DNA of 64,000 nt. It comes from CADEEN01 sp963740395. GTDB taxonomy: Bacteria; Pseudomonadota; Gammaproteobacteria; Burkholderiales; Burkholderiaceae_C. The notes under the pieces are model-generated. The model had not been told where the DNA came from, made no database searches, and saw only the letters and a program-made list of their open reading frames with translations. The stretch lies in contig CAVUEP010000033.1 in assembly GCA_963740395.1 (NCBI GenBank), positions 24,250 through 88,249 of the forward strand. The letters are read 5' to 3'. Below, piece by piece: positions 1 through 13,343 of this stretch (the first letter of the stretch is position 1; every line of letters starts with the position of its first letter). The translations under genes and the position numbers were made by a program.

Positions 1-787
1 GCCCGCCGGCCTGCGCGAACAGGAGCTCGAGTTGCAGGTCGAGAGCGAGGCCAATCAATACATCCCGTTCTCTCTCGACGAGGTCAGCCTGGACTTTTGT
101 GTCATCGGGCCGAGCCCCACCTCCGTGGGCGACGTCGAGGTGCTGATCGCCGCGTCCCGCAAGGACCGCGTGCAGGATCGGCAGGGTCTGGCCGAGGCCG
201 CGGGGCTCAAGCCCGTGGTGCTGGACATCGAAAGTCACGCCTCACGGCTTGCGATGAGCCGCATCGTCAAGGCGCTGCCCAACGAGGGCAAGGACGCGCT
301 CGTGGCGCTGTTCGAAATCGGCGCCGACACCACCAGCTTGAAGGTGTTGCGCGATGACGAGATGCTGTATGACCGCGATCAGGCATTTGGGGGGTCCCAG
401 TTGACGCAGTTGATTTCGCGCCAATACGGCTTTTCCTTCGAGGAGGCCGAACAGAAGAAGTTGGGCGGCGACTTGCCCGAGGACTACGAATCGTCGATCC
501 TGGGCCCCTTTGTCGACAGCCTGTCGCAGGAGGTCGGCCGTGCGCTGCAGTATTTCTTCACCAGCACACCGCACCACAAGGTGCACTACGTGATGCTGGC
601 AGGCGGTACCGCCACGCTGCCTGGGCTGAAGGAGCGCGTGACCGATCTGACCGGCTTTGCCTCGATGGTCGTCAACCCGTTCGAGCACATGAAGCTTGGC
701 GGCGCGGTGCGCGAGAACAAGGTACGCCGTGAAGCGCCGTCGTATCTGACGGCCTGCGGCCTGGCGATGCGGAGGTTCATGCAGTGA
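1..787 (+). CDS. pilM: Type IV pilus assembly protein PilM (5' truncated)
   Basis: PilM is a cytoplasmic actin-like ATPase-fold protein that binds the N-terminal tail of PilN and anchors the inner-membrane alignment complex of the type IV pilus. The reading frame is open from base 2, so the start lies outside the window; about 261 residues are present. Visible family features are the stretch VESEANQYIPF near the left edge, an actin-like phosphate region (ALFEIGADTTSLKVL) and the late glycine loop MLAGGTATLPGL. It ends in a 4-base overlap with pilN, the first of a chain of tight overlaps that marks the pilMNOPQ operon. Identity rests on sequence plus gene order. Confidence 0.95.
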   Translation, partial: PAGLREQELELQVESEANQYIPFSLDEVSLDFCVIGPSPTSVGDVEVLIAASRKDRVQDRQGLAEAAGLKPVVLDIESHASRLAMSRIVKALPNEGKDALVALFEIGADTTSLKVLRDDEMLYDRDQAFGGSQLTQLISRQYGFSFEEAEQKKLGGDLPEDYESSILGPFVDSLSQEVGRALQYFFTSTPHHKVHYVMLAGGTATLPGLKERVTDLTGFASMVVNPFEHMKLGGAVRENKVRREAPSYLTACGLAMRRFMQ

Positions 788-1398
788 TCCTCATCAACCT
801 ACTTCCCCACCGGGAAGAAAAGCGCAAGCGCCGCAAGGCGGCGTACTTCACCGGCTTGGCGCTTGCGGGCGTGGTCGGAGCCTTGATTGCCGGCCTGTGG
901 TTTGCCGTCCTGGAGCAGTTGAAGTCGTCACAGATGGAGCGCAATGCGTTCCTTGGCGCAGAAATCAAGAAGCTCGAAGCGCAGATCAAGGACATTGCCA
1001 ATCTGCGCGCCGAGATCGACGCGCTCAAGGCCCGGCAGAAGGCAGTCGAGGACTTGCAGACCAACCGCAATATTCCGGTGCACCTGCTCAATGAATTGGT
1101 CAAACAGACGCCCGAAGGCGTGTATTTGACGTCGATTCGCCAGACCGGCAGGGTCGTGGCCGTGCTGGGCGTCGCGCAGACGAACGAGCGCGTCTCCGAG
1201 TTCCTGCGCAACACCCTGTACACCTCGACCTGGCTCGAAAAGCCCGAACTGATCGAGATCAAGTCGGGCGCGTTGTCGGCGGGGCGGTCACGCACCTATG
1301 ACTTTTCGATGCGCGTCTCGATCAAGTCTCCACCCGCCGCAGGCGCTGCCGCCGCGGCGACCGCGGCAAGCGGCGCCGCAGCCGGCAAGGCTCCATGA
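784..1398 (+). CDS. pilN: Type IV pilus inner-membrane protein PilN
   Basis: This bitopic inner-membrane protein forms a heterodimer with PilO and contacts PilM through its short cytoplasmic tail. The 204-residue product begins MILINLLPHREEKR, which contains the INLLP motif that PilM recognises in characterised homologues. One membrane segment lies at about residues 22-44, followed by a charged coiled-coil stretch and a periplasmic ferredoxin-like domain. The start is GTG inside the pilM stop region, and the gene overlaps pilO by 4 bases. The C terminus is an Ala/Gly/Pro-rich tail. Confidence 0.95.
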   Translation: MILINLLPHREEKRKRRKAAYFTGLALAGVVGALIAGLWFAVLEQLKSSQMERNAFLGAEIKKLEAQIKDIANLRAEIDALKARQKAVEDLQTNRNIPVHLLNELVKQTPEGVYLTSIRQTGRVVAVLGVAQTNERVSEFLRNTLYTSTWLEKPELIEIKSGALSAGRSRTYDFSMRVSIKSPPAAGAAAAATAASGAAAGKAP

Positions 1399-2087
1399 GG
1401 TTGGACATGGCCACCACTACAAGATCTCCAAGCTTCGATTTCGCGACCTCGTTCGAGCAGGTTGCCGGGCAGTTTCGCGGACTGGACCGCAACCAGCCGG
1501 GCCAGTGGCCCATGTTGCCCAAGATCGCGACCTGGCTGCTGCTGGCGGCCATGGTCGTCGTTCTGGGCTGGTTCCTTCTGCTGTCCGACAAGGCAGACGA
1601 ACTCGAGAGCGAGCGCAAGAAGGAACCCGCCCTCAAGCAGGACTACCGCAGCAAGTTGGCGCAGGCCGTGAACCTGCCCGAGTTGCGCAAGCAGAAGCAG
1701 CAGGTCGAAGAGTACGTGACCCAGCTGGAAAAGCAGCTGCCCGGCAAGGCCGAGATGGATGCCCTGCTGACGGACATCAACCAGGCAGGTATCGGCCGCG
1801 GCCTTCAATTCGAGCTCTTCCGCCCCGGCGCGGTGGCCGTGCGCGATTACTACGCCGAGTTGCCGATCACGATCCGTGTCACGGGGCGATACCACGACAT
1901 CGGTGCCTTCACCGCCGACGTGGCCAACCTGTCGCGCATCGTCACGTTGCACGACCTGGCCATCACCGGCGTGCAGCGCGACAGCAGCGGCGTCTTGTCG
2001 ATGGACGCCATTGCGCGCACGTATCGCTACCTCGACGCCAGTGAGGTCTCGGCGCAGAAGAAGCCTGCGCCAGGAGCGAAGAAATGA
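1395..2087 (+). CDS. pilO: Type IV pilus inner-membrane protein PilO
   Basis: PilO is the periplasmic partner of PilN; the dimer links the cytoplasmic ring and motor to PilP and the outer-membrane secretin PilQ. The 230-residue product has a cytoplasmic N terminus, one hydrophobic segment around residues 47-67, a long Glu/Lys/Gln-rich coiled coil (about 70-125) and a compact periplasmic domain with the family-typical FRPG region. Translation probably starts at the ATG overlapping the pilN stop; an internal ATG five codons later is a possible alternative. It overlaps pilP by 4 bases. Confidence 0.95.
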   Translation: MRLDMATTTRSPSFDFATSFEQVAGQFRGLDRNQPGQWPMLPKIATWLLLAAMVVVLGWFLLLSDKADELESERKKEPALKQDYRSKLAQAVNLPELRKQKQQVEEYVTQLEKQLPGKAEMDALLTDINQAGIGRGLQFELFRPGAVAVRDYYAELPITIRVTGRYHDIGAFTADVANLSRIVTLHDLAITGVQRDSSGVLSMDAIARTYRYLDASEVSAQKKPAPGAKK

Positions 2088-2641
2088 GTCAGACCCTTCA
2101 GACCCGGCGCCCTGTTGCGCGGCTGACGCTGGCCCTGCTGGCCGCGACGGCCTTGGCAGGATGCACGGCCGACCTCGACGAAGTCCAGCAGTGGATGGAG
2201 CAGCAACGCCGCGAGGTCAAGCCCAACGTGGCGCCGTTGCAGGCGCCCAAGAAGTTCGATCCGCAGCCCTACGCGGCGGCGGGTACCGTTGAACCATTCA
2301 GCACGCAGAAGCTCGCCGTGGCGTTCAAGCGCGACGAGCGCGCACCGAGTTCATTGCTGGCGGGCGAGTTGAAGCGGCGCAAGGAGCCGCTCGAGGCCTA
2401 CCCGCTGGACAGCATGGCCATGGTCGGTAGTGTCAACAAGCAGGGCGCGCCCTTCGCGCTCTTGCGCGTGGAAGGGCTCCTGTACCAGGTCAAGGTGGGC
2501 GACTACATGGGCCAGAATTACGGGCGCATCCTGCGCATCAGTGAGGCCGATCTTGTGCTGCGCGAAGTGGTGCAGGACGCGGCAGGCGAATGGATCGAGC
2601 GCAACAGCACGCTTCAATTGCTGGAGCGGGGGGCGCGATGA
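2084..2641 (+). CDS. pilP: Type IV pilus lipoprotein PilP
   Basis: PilP is a lipoprotein that couples the PilN/PilO dimer to the periplasmic N domains of the secretin PilQ. The 185-residue product has a basic N terminus, a hydrophobic signal segment and a lipobox LAGC at about residues 23-26, so Cys26 is the likely lipidated residue. A flexible linker follows, then a C-terminal beta domain containing MAMVGSVNKQG and YQVKVGDYMGQNYG, typical of the PilP family. It is translationally coupled to both neighbours through 4-base overlaps. Confidence 0.95.
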   Translation: MSQTLQTRRPVARLTLALLAATALAGCTADLDEVQQWMEQQRREVKPNVAPLQAPKKFDPQPYAAAGTVEPFSTQKLAVAFKRDERAPSSLLAGELKRRKEPLEAYPLDSMAMVGSVNKQGAPFALLRVEGLLYQVKVGDYMGQNYGRILRISEADLVLREVVQDAAGEWIERNSTLQLLERGAR

Positions 2642-4764
2642 AGAATTCGAAGGAGCAGCACATCATGATGAACTGGCGGACATGGGGTGTCGTGATGGCA
2701 CTTGCGGTCGGCGCACCGAGTTTTGCTCTGGCACAGGGCGTGATCCAGTCGATCACGAGCAGCCAGCAATCAGGCAGCGAAGTGGTGCGGATCGAGCTGA
2801 GTGAGGCGCTGACTGCAGTTCCCGTTGGCTTCGCGATCCAGGTGCCACCGCGCATCGCGATCGATCTGCCCGGCGTCGGAAGCGCCCTGGGCCGCTCGTC
2901 GGTCGAACTCAATCAAGGCAATCTGCGCTCGGTCAATGTGGCCCAGGCGGGCGAGCGCACGCGCTTGGTGCTGAACCTGAAGCAGGCTTCGACCTACCGT
3001 GCGCAACTCGACGGCAAGGCCCTGCTGATCGTTATCGACAGCGGCGCGCCCGCAGCCGCCACGGTGGCGGCCGCACCGGTTGCCACCGCACCTGCGGGCA
3101 ATTTCGCCCCGGTTCTGGCCCGGGAACAGCAACCCTTGCGAGAGATCGACTTTCGTCGTGGGGCAGACGGTGCAGGCCGGGTCATTGTCAGCCTGCCCAG
3201 CAACGAGGTGGGTGTGGACATTCGCCAGCAGGGCACCGGCCTGGTGGTCGAGTTCCTGCGCTCGGCGGTGCCCGACAGCCTGCGTCGACGCCTGGACGTG
3301 ACCGACTTCGGCACCCCTGTGCAAACCGTGACCACCTCGCAAAGCGGTGACCGCGTGCGCATGGTGGTCGAGCCGCGCGGCAACTGGGAGCACAGCGCCT
3401 ACCAGAGCGACAACCAGTTCGTACTCGAAGTGCGTCCGGTGCGCGTCGATCCGAACAAGCTCACGCAAGGCCCCGGCTACCAGGGCGAGAAGCTGAGTTT
3501 GAATTTCCAGAACATCGAAGTCAGGTCGCTGCTGCAGGTCATCGCCGACTTCACGAACTTCAACGTCGTCACGAGCGATACCGTCACGGGCAACCTCACG
3601 CTGCGGCTGAAGGACGTGCCATGGGACCAGGCCCTGGACATCATCCTGCAGGCCAAGGGCCTGGGTTTGCGCAAGAGCGGCAATGTGATCTGGATCGCCC
3701 CCAAGGACGAACTGGCTATCAAGGAGCAGGCCGATCTCGAGGCCGGCAAGAAGAAGACCGAGCTTGAGCCCTTGCGCACGCAGGGTTACCAGCTCAACTA
3801 CACCAAGGCCGAAGAAGTCGCCAAGGCGCTCGTTGGGCAAGGGTCGGGCGGCGCTGGTCAGGGCTCGCGGATGCTGTCAGCGCGTGGCAGCGTGATTTCC
3901 GAGCAGCGCACGAACCAGCTGTTCGTCACCGACATCCCGACCAAGCTGGAAGAGATTCAGTCGCTGATTTCCAAGATCGACATCCCGGTACGCCAGGTCC
4001 TGATCGAAGCTCGCATCGTCGAGGCCAACGACACCTTCGGCAAGTCGCTGGGTGTCAAGCTCGGCGGCTCGGCGCAAAACCTGTCGGGCGGCCTGCACCG
4101 AGTGGCTGTCGGCGGCATCAGTGGGCCCGGCCGGGGCAGCCCGACCGGCGGCATCCTGGACTCGTCGCCGTTCGTCAACCTGCCGGCCCTGGGCCAAGGC
4201 GGTTACGACCCGGCATCGTTCGCCGTCTCGCTGTTCAACAGTGGTGCGACCCGCTACCTCAACCTCGAGATCTCCGCGCTCGAGGCGGACGGCAAGGGCA
4301 AGGTGGTCTCGAGCCCGCGCATCATCACCGCCGACCAGGTGAAGGCGCTGATCAGCCAGGGCACGAAGATTCCGTTCCAGAAGTCCACCAGTTCCGGTGC
4401 GACCTCGGTGGAGTTCATCGAGGCCTCGCTCAAGCTGGAGGTCACGCCGCAGATCACGCCCGAGGGCAACGTGATTCTCGATGTGCAGGTCAACAAGGAC
4501 AGCCTTGGGACGCTCACGGCGCTGGGGCGCGAGATCAACGTCAAGCAGGTCAAGACGCAGGTTCTGGTCGAGAACGGCGGCACGGTGGTCATCGGGGGCA
4601 TCTTCGAGCAGACCGACCAGAGCTCGGAGACCAAGGTGCCTGTCCTCGGCGACGTCCCCGTCCTGGGCAACCTGTTCAAGACGCGCACGCGTGACACAAC
4701 CCGAACCGAGTTGCTGGTCTTCCTCACACCCCGGGTCGTCAGCGAGCGCAACATCGTGCGCTGA
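2638..4764 (+). CDS. pilQ: Type IV pilus outer-membrane secretin PilQ
   Basis: PilQ forms the multimeric outer-membrane channel through which the pilus fibre leaves the cell. I place the start at the ATG overlapping the pilP stop, giving 708 residues; an ATG pair nine codons later is a second option. A signal peptide ends near FALAQG. Domain order is two AMIN-type peptidoglycan-binding regions, a secretin/TonB short N-terminal domain (NFQNIEVRSLLQVIADFTNFN), an N1-type domain, and the C-terminal secretin domain ending VPVLGDVPVLGNLFKTR and LLVFLTPRVV. It closes the pilMNOPQ operon; aroK follows after 11 bases. Confidence 0.97.
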   Translation: MKNSKEQHIMMNWRTWGVVMALAVGAPSFALAQGVIQSITSSQQSGSEVVRIELSEALTAVPVGFAIQVPPRIAIDLPGVGSALGRSSVELNQGNLRSVNVAQAGERTRLVLNLKQASTYRAQLDGKALLIVIDSGAPAAATVAAAPVATAPAGNFAPVLAREQQPLREIDFRRGADGAGRVIVSLPSNEVGVDIRQQGTGLVVEFLRSAVPDSLRRRLDVTDFGTPVQTVTTSQSGDRVRMVVEPRGNWEHSAYQSDNQFVLEVRPVRVDPNKLTQGPGYQGEKLSLNFQNIEVRSLLQVIADFTNFNVVTSDTVTGNLTLRLKDVPWDQALDIILQAKGLGLRKSGNVIWIAPKDELAIKEQADLEAGKKKTELEPLRTQGYQLNYTKAEEVAKALVGQGSGGAGQGSRMLSARGSVISEQRTNQLFVTDIPTKLEEIQSLISKIDIPVRQVLIEARIVEANDTFGKSLGVKLGGSAQNLSGGLHRVAVGGISGPGRGSPTGGILDSSPFVNLPALGQGGYDPASFAVSLFNSGATRYLNLEISALEADGKGKVVSSPRIITADQVKALISQGTKIPFQKSTSSGATSVEFIEASLKLEVTPQITPEGNVILDVQVNKDSLGTLTALGREINVKQVKTQVLVENGGTVVIGGIFEQTDQSSETKVPVLGDVPVLGNLFKTRTRDTTRTELLVFLTPRVVSERNIVR

Positions 4765-4775
4765 TCAGTTCAGCA

Positions 4776-5363
4776 GTGGGGCAAGCCGAGGCGGCACACA
4801 ACGGCCAATTCGCGTCGATCGCTCTGATCGGCATGCCCGGTAGCGGCAAGTCCACGGTCGGGCGCCATGTCGCGCGGCACCTGGGGCTGCCGTTCATCGA
4901 CTCCGATCTCGTGATCGAGCAGCGTATCGGCTGCTCGATCCGCGACTATTTCGAGATCCAGGGCGAGCCCGCGTTTCGCGACATCGAGCAGGCCGTGATC
5001 GACGAGGTCTCTCGTGTTCGCGGCCATGTCATCGCGACCGGGGGCGGGGCGGTCTTGCGCGACGCCAACCGGCGGGCGCTGCGGAGTCGCACGACGGTCG
5101 TGTACCTGCGGGCCATCCCTGAGGACCTGGCCCGTCGCATGCGGCATGACAGCCGCCGCCCCTTGCTCCAGGGCGACAGCGATCCGATACGACGCCTGCG
5201 TTCGCTGTTTCACGAGCGCGACCCTTCGTACCGCGAAGTCGCGCACTTCGTGGTCGAAACCGGTCGGCCCTCCGTGCACTCGCTGGTCAATATGGTGCTG
5301 ATGCAGCTCGAGTTGGCTGGCGTTGTGCCGCTGGCGCCTTATCCGCAAACGCCGCGACCGTAA
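4776..5363 (+). CDS. aroK: Shikimate kinase AroK
   Basis: AroK phosphorylates shikimate at the 3-hydroxyl with ATP, the fifth step of chorismate synthesis. The 195-residue product shows a P-loop GMPGSGKST at residues 19-27, the DSD metal/substrate motif at 42-44, the GGGAVL shikimate-binding loop and an Arg-rich lid region. A GTG start 11 bases after pilQ is used; no ATG precedes the P-loop closely enough to compete. The C-terminal tail is somewhat longer than usual. Lying directly after pilQ and before aroB is a conserved proteobacterial arrangement. Confidence 0.95.
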   Translation: MGQAEAAHNGQFASIALIGMPGSGKSTVGRHVARHLGLPFIDSDLVIEQRIGCSIRDYFEIQGEPAFRDIEQAVIDEVSRVRGHVIATGGGAVLRDANRRALRSRTTVVYLRAIPEDLARRMRHDSRRPLLQGDSDPIRRLRSLFHERDPSYREVAHFVVETGRPSVHSLVNMVLMQLELAGVVPLAPYPQTPRP

Positions 5364-5373
5364 ACTCGGCGCC

Positions 5374-6483
5374 ATGCCGAGCATGTCCAAAATCGCAGCG
5401 CGCCGCGTGCCCATCGAGCTGGGTGACCGCGGCTATGACATCCTGATCGGCACCGGCCTGTTGACCGATGCCGCGACTTGGGCTGATCTCCCGCACGCCA
5501 GGTCGGCGCTGATCGTCACCAACCCGACCGTGTCTGCGCATTACGCCGGTGCCCTGCAGGGTGCGCTCAAGCCGAATTACGAGCGCGTTCTCACGATCGA
5601 CCTGCCCGACGGTGAGTTGCACAAGGACTGGCCGGCGCTGAATCTGATCTTCGAGCGGCTCCTTGCCGAGCAATGCGATCGACAGACCGTTTTGTTCGCG
5701 CTGGGCGGCGGGGTGGTCGGCGACATGACGGGTTTCGCCGCCGCATGCTACATGCGCGGCGTGCCGTTCGTGCAGGTGCCCACCACGTTGCTGGCCCAGG
5801 TCGACTCGTCTGTGGGTGGCAAGACCGGCATCAACCACGCCCTGGGCAAGAACATGATCGGCGCGTTCTACCAGCCGCGGCGTGTCGTCTGCGACCTCGC
5901 GACCCTAAACACCTTGCCCGATCGCGAGTTGTCGGCCGGCTTGGCCGAGGTCATCAAGTACGGGCCGATTGCCGACGCGGAATTCCTCGCGTGGATCGAG
6001 TCTCATCTCGACGCGTTGCTGGCGCGTGATCCCGCATCGATGGCCCATGCAGTGCAGCGTTCGTGCGAGATCAAGGCCAGCGTCGTTGCCGCCGACGAGC
6101 GCGAGTCGGGCTTGCGCGCGATTCTCAATTTCGGACACACGTTTGGCCACGCCATCGAAGCGGGCATGGGCTACGGCAAGTGGCTTCACGGCGAGGCCGT
6201 CGGCTGCGGCATGGTGCTGGCCAGCGAACTGTCGGTGCAGCTCGGCCTGATGCCCGCCGCGTTCGCACAGCGGCTGCGCGCGCTGTGCCGGCGCGCGCGC
6301 CTGCCGGTGCGCGCGCCCGATCTCGGCGCCGAGCGCTATCTCGAATTGATGCGGGTGGACAAGAAGAGCGAGGCCGGCGCGCTGCGCTTCGTGCTGATCG
6401 AGTCGCTGGGCCGCGCGAGTTTGCGCACCGTGGCGGACGACGACGTGCGTGCCGTGCTCGCGGCCCACATGGCCAGAGCCTGA
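5374..6483 (+). CDS. aroB: 3-dehydroquinate synthase AroB
   Basis: AroB converts DAHP to 3-dehydroquinate, the second shikimate-pathway step, using NAD and a divalent metal. Starting at ATG 5374 gives 369 residues, the normal family length; an upstream in-frame ATG would add 17 residues overlapping aroK. Recognisable motifs are the NAD-binding GGGVVGDMTGFAA, the VPTTLLAQVDSSVGGKTGINH stretch (shared in parts across the family), and metal-ligand histidines in FGHTFGHAIE and LHGEAV. The stop overlaps the dgt start by one base, so the two are probably co-translated. Confidence 0.97.
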   Translation: MPSMSKIAARRVPIELGDRGYDILIGTGLLTDAATWADLPHARSALIVTNPTVSAHYAGALQGALKPNYERVLTIDLPDGELHKDWPALNLIFERLLAEQCDRQTVLFALGGGVVGDMTGFAAACYMRGVPFVQVPTTLLAQVDSSVGGKTGINHALGKNMIGAFYQPRRVVCDLATLNTLPDRELSAGLAEVIKYGPIADAEFLAWIESHLDALLARDPASMAHAVQRSCEIKASVVAADERESGLRAILNFGHTFGHAIEAGMGYGKWLHGEAVGCGMVLASELSVQLGLMPAAFAQRLRALCRRARLPVRAPDLGAERYLELMRVDKKSEAGALRFVLIESLGRASLRTVADDDVRAVLAAHMARA

Positions 6484-7628
6484 TGCTTGCGCCGTACGCT
6501 TGCGACCCGGCTCGAACCCGAGGACGCCGCATTACGGAGCCGCCCTCGCCAGCGCGTACCGAGTACCAGCGTGATCGCGATCGCATCGTGCACAGCACGG
6601 CGTTCCGGCGCCTCGTCTACAAGACGCAGGTGTTCATCAATCACGAAGGAGACCTCTTCCGCACGCGGTTGACGCATTCGCTCGAAGTGGCGCTCCTCGG
6701 TCGCGCTGTCGCGCGCACACTCGGCTTGAACGAGGACCTGGTCGAGGCGATTGCGCTGGCCCATGATCTGGGCCACACGCCGTTTGGACACGCGGGCCAG
6801 GATGCGTTGCACGAGTGCATGCGCGATCACGGTGGGTTCGAACACAACCTGCAAAGCCTGCGTGTGGTCGATCGGCTCGAGCAGCGTTATCCCCGGTTTG
6901 ACGGCCTGAATCTGTGCCTTGAAACGCGCGAGGGTGTGCTCAAGCGCTGTTCGCTGCGCGTCGCGCAGGCACTCGACGCTGCCGAGCCGGGCGGCGTTGC
7001 GCGCCGCTTCATTGCGCGGCAACAGGCGAGCCTGGAGGCTCAACTCGTCAACCTGGCCGACGAGATCGCCTACAACGCGCACGACATCGACGACGGGGTG
7101 CGCTCCGGTCTGCTCGACATGGCGCAGCTGCAGGACGTGCCGATGTTCCTGCGACATTGCGACGCGTCGCTGGCGGCATTCCCTGAGCTGGCATCGCTGC
7201 CGCGTCGGCTGCTGGCGGAGACCTTGCGCCGGATCGTGGCGGACCAGGTCCAGGACGTCGTTGCGACCACAACGCGAGCACTCGATGTTCACGCGCCACC
7301 CAGTGCCGAAGCCGTGCGCGCGCTGCCAGCGCTGGTCGGCCTGAGCGGGGCCATGCGCGAGCAGACGACGCAACTCAAGCGCTTCCTGTTCGATGCCCTC
7401 TACCGTCATCCGCAGGTGATGCGCACCACGGAACGCGCGCGCTGGGTCGTGCGGTCTCTGTTCGCCAGTTACGCGGCGTCGCCGAGTGAGATGCCTAGCG
7501 AGCAGGCCGCGGCGTTTTCGCGCCAGGGCCTGCGCGTCGTGTCCGACTACATTGCCGGCATGACCGATCGCTTTGCGGGCAGCGAATATGCCCGACTGAC
7601 GGGGCAGGTTGCTTTCGCCTCCGAGTGA
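6483..7628 (+). CDS. dgt: Deoxyguanosinetriphosphate triphosphohydrolase-like protein
   Basis: This HD-superfamily dNTP triphosphohydrolase removes tripolyphosphate from deoxynucleotides and so adjusts dNTP pools. The 381-residue product contains FRRLVYKTQVF and RTRLTHSLEVA near the N terminus, the HD metal site AHDLGHTPFGHAG, and the second helix GGFEHNLQSLR. It matches the shorter Dgt-like class that is common in betaproteobacteria. The start overlaps the aroB stop (TGATG). A REP-like repeat follows the stop at once and may terminate the operon. Confidence 0.93.
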   Translation: MLAPYACDPARTRGRRITEPPSPARTEYQRDRDRIVHSTAFRRLVYKTQVFINHEGDLFRTRLTHSLEVALLGRAVARTLGLNEDLVEAIALAHDLGHTPFGHAGQDALHECMRDHGGFEHNLQSLRVVDRLEQRYPRFDGLNLCLETREGVLKRCSLRVAQALDAAEPGGVARRFIARQQASLEAQLVNLADEIAYNAHDIDDGVRSGLLDMAQLQDVPMFLRHCDASLAAFPELASLPRRLLAETLRRIVADQVQDVVATTTRALDVHAPPSAEAVRALPALVGLSGAMREQTTQLKRFLFDALYRHPQVMRTTERARWVVRSLFASYAASPSEMPSEQAAAFSRQGLRVVSDYIAGMTDRFAGSEYARLTGQVAFASE

Positions 7629-7634
7629 AATGAA

Positions 7635-7717
7635 CCACCCCCGAAGCGCCTTCGGCGCCTTCCCCTCGAGGGGGCGCCAGCGGACCGGCAAAGCCGGATC
7701 CGCGGCGGCCGCTTGGG
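7635..7717. repeat. REP-like dispersed intergenic repeat, copy A
   Basis: An 83-base GC-rich element with three nested small palindromes (GCGCCTTCGGCGC, CCCCTCGAGGGG, CCGGCAAAGCCGG). A near-identical element lies at 42402-42485. Both begin within about 10 bases of a stop codon, so they may act as terminators or mRNA 3' stabilisers. Similar elements are widely scattered between genes in this bacterial order (general knowledge, not checked here). Confidence 0.8.
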
Positions 7718-7756
7718 GATACCGGGCGTCGTCAGACGCCATGAAGGCCTGAGCGC

Positions 7757-8461
7757 ATGGCGCGGGCGCCGCGGCTGGCCCTGGCGGGCGAACTGCACTA
7801 CGTGATGCAGCGCGGCCACAACGGCCAGAGCGTGTTTGGCGACGATCAGGATCGCCAGGCCTATTTGGCGATGCTGCAGGAGGCCGCCGCCCAGCATGGC
7901 CTGGCAATTCATGCCTACGCGTTGCTGGACGCCGCGGTGCATCTACTGGCGACACCCAGCGAGGCCGAGGCACTAAGCCGGGCCATGCAGTCGCTGGGAC
8001 GTCGCTTCGTCGCCGCGTCGAACCGGCGCCACTTGCGCAGCGGGACGCTTTGGGAGGGGCGGTTTCGCGCCGGTGTGGTCGACGCCGACACGCTTGGCTT
8101 GGACGCGCTGTTGATGGTCGAGTCTCAACCGGTCCTCGCCGGTCTCGTGACCGCGGCGGCTGACTGGCCTTGGTCGAGCGCGCAGCACCACCTGGGCCGC
8201 CGCAGGGATCCATTGGTCACGGAGCACGCGCTCTATTGGCGGCTCGGAAACACACCATTCGAGCGAGAGCATGCATTCACTCTCAAGCTTTCGGAGGGAG
8301 TCGCGTCCTCGACGCTGCAGCGTATCGAACAGGCGGCGCTGCAAGGTCGCGTGGCCGGATCGAGCGCCTACACCGCGCGCATGGAAGGGCGAACCGGCCG
8401 GGCGCTGCGAACCCAGCCCCGAGGCCGACCACCTGGCTTGGCGCCGTCGCGCTTGGATTGA
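7757..8461 (+). CDS. RAYT-family (REP-associated tyrosine transposase) homologue, catalytic residues lost
   Basis: The 234-residue protein follows the layout of IS200/REP-associated Y1 transposases: N-terminal HYVMQRGHNGQ, a central HUH-motif region, GTLWEGRFRAG, the PVLAGLV/DWPWSSAQHH block and a basic C terminus ending in RGRP. Two essential features are missing. The usual NHVHLL histidine pair appears as AAVHLL (residues 59-64), leaving only one His. The catalytic Tyr expected in the RY..NPVRA context is replaced by Met120 within LMVESQPVLA. The frame is long and uninterrupted, which argues against random decay; a retained DNA-binding role is possible but unproven. A REP-like repeat lies just upstream and gltB downstream. 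Confidence 0.8.
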   Translation: MARAPRLALAGELHYVMQRGHNGQSVFGDDQDRQAYLAMLQEAAAQHGLAIHAYALLDAAVHLLATPSEAEALSRAMQSLGRRFVAASNRRHLRSGTLWEGRFRAGVVDADTLGLDALLMVESQPVLAGLVTAAADWPWSSAQHHLGRRRDPLVTEHALYWRLGNTPFEREHAFTLKLSEGVASSTLQRIEQAALQGRVAGSSAYTARMEGRTGRALRTQPRGRPPGLAPSRLD

Positions 8462-8503
8462 TGTGTCCCTATTTCTGCGCGCCGATGGTGGGTCCGCGCT
8501 AAC

Positions 8504-8523
8504 AAAGGAGTCTGACCCCTTTT
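8504..8523. repeat. Palindrome AAAGGAGTCTGACCCCTTT between the RAYT homologue and gltB
   Basis: A roughly 19-base near-perfect inverted repeat (arms AAAGG-GTC and GAC-CCTTT) 42 bases after the RAYT stop and 70 bases before the gltB start. Motifs of this form are often seen flanking RAYT genes in proteobacteria; that link is from memory. It could be a remnant end of the element or part of the gltB leader. Confidence 0.5.
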
Positions 8524-8593
8524 AATTCTCCTTGTTCGAATTGCTGCGGCGCAGTAATCTCCCGGTCCCGCGAACATGTTCCTGGAGAGCGCC

Positions 8594-13324
<4,731 letters not shown>

Positions 13325-13343
13325 GAGAAATCAGGACTCGACC

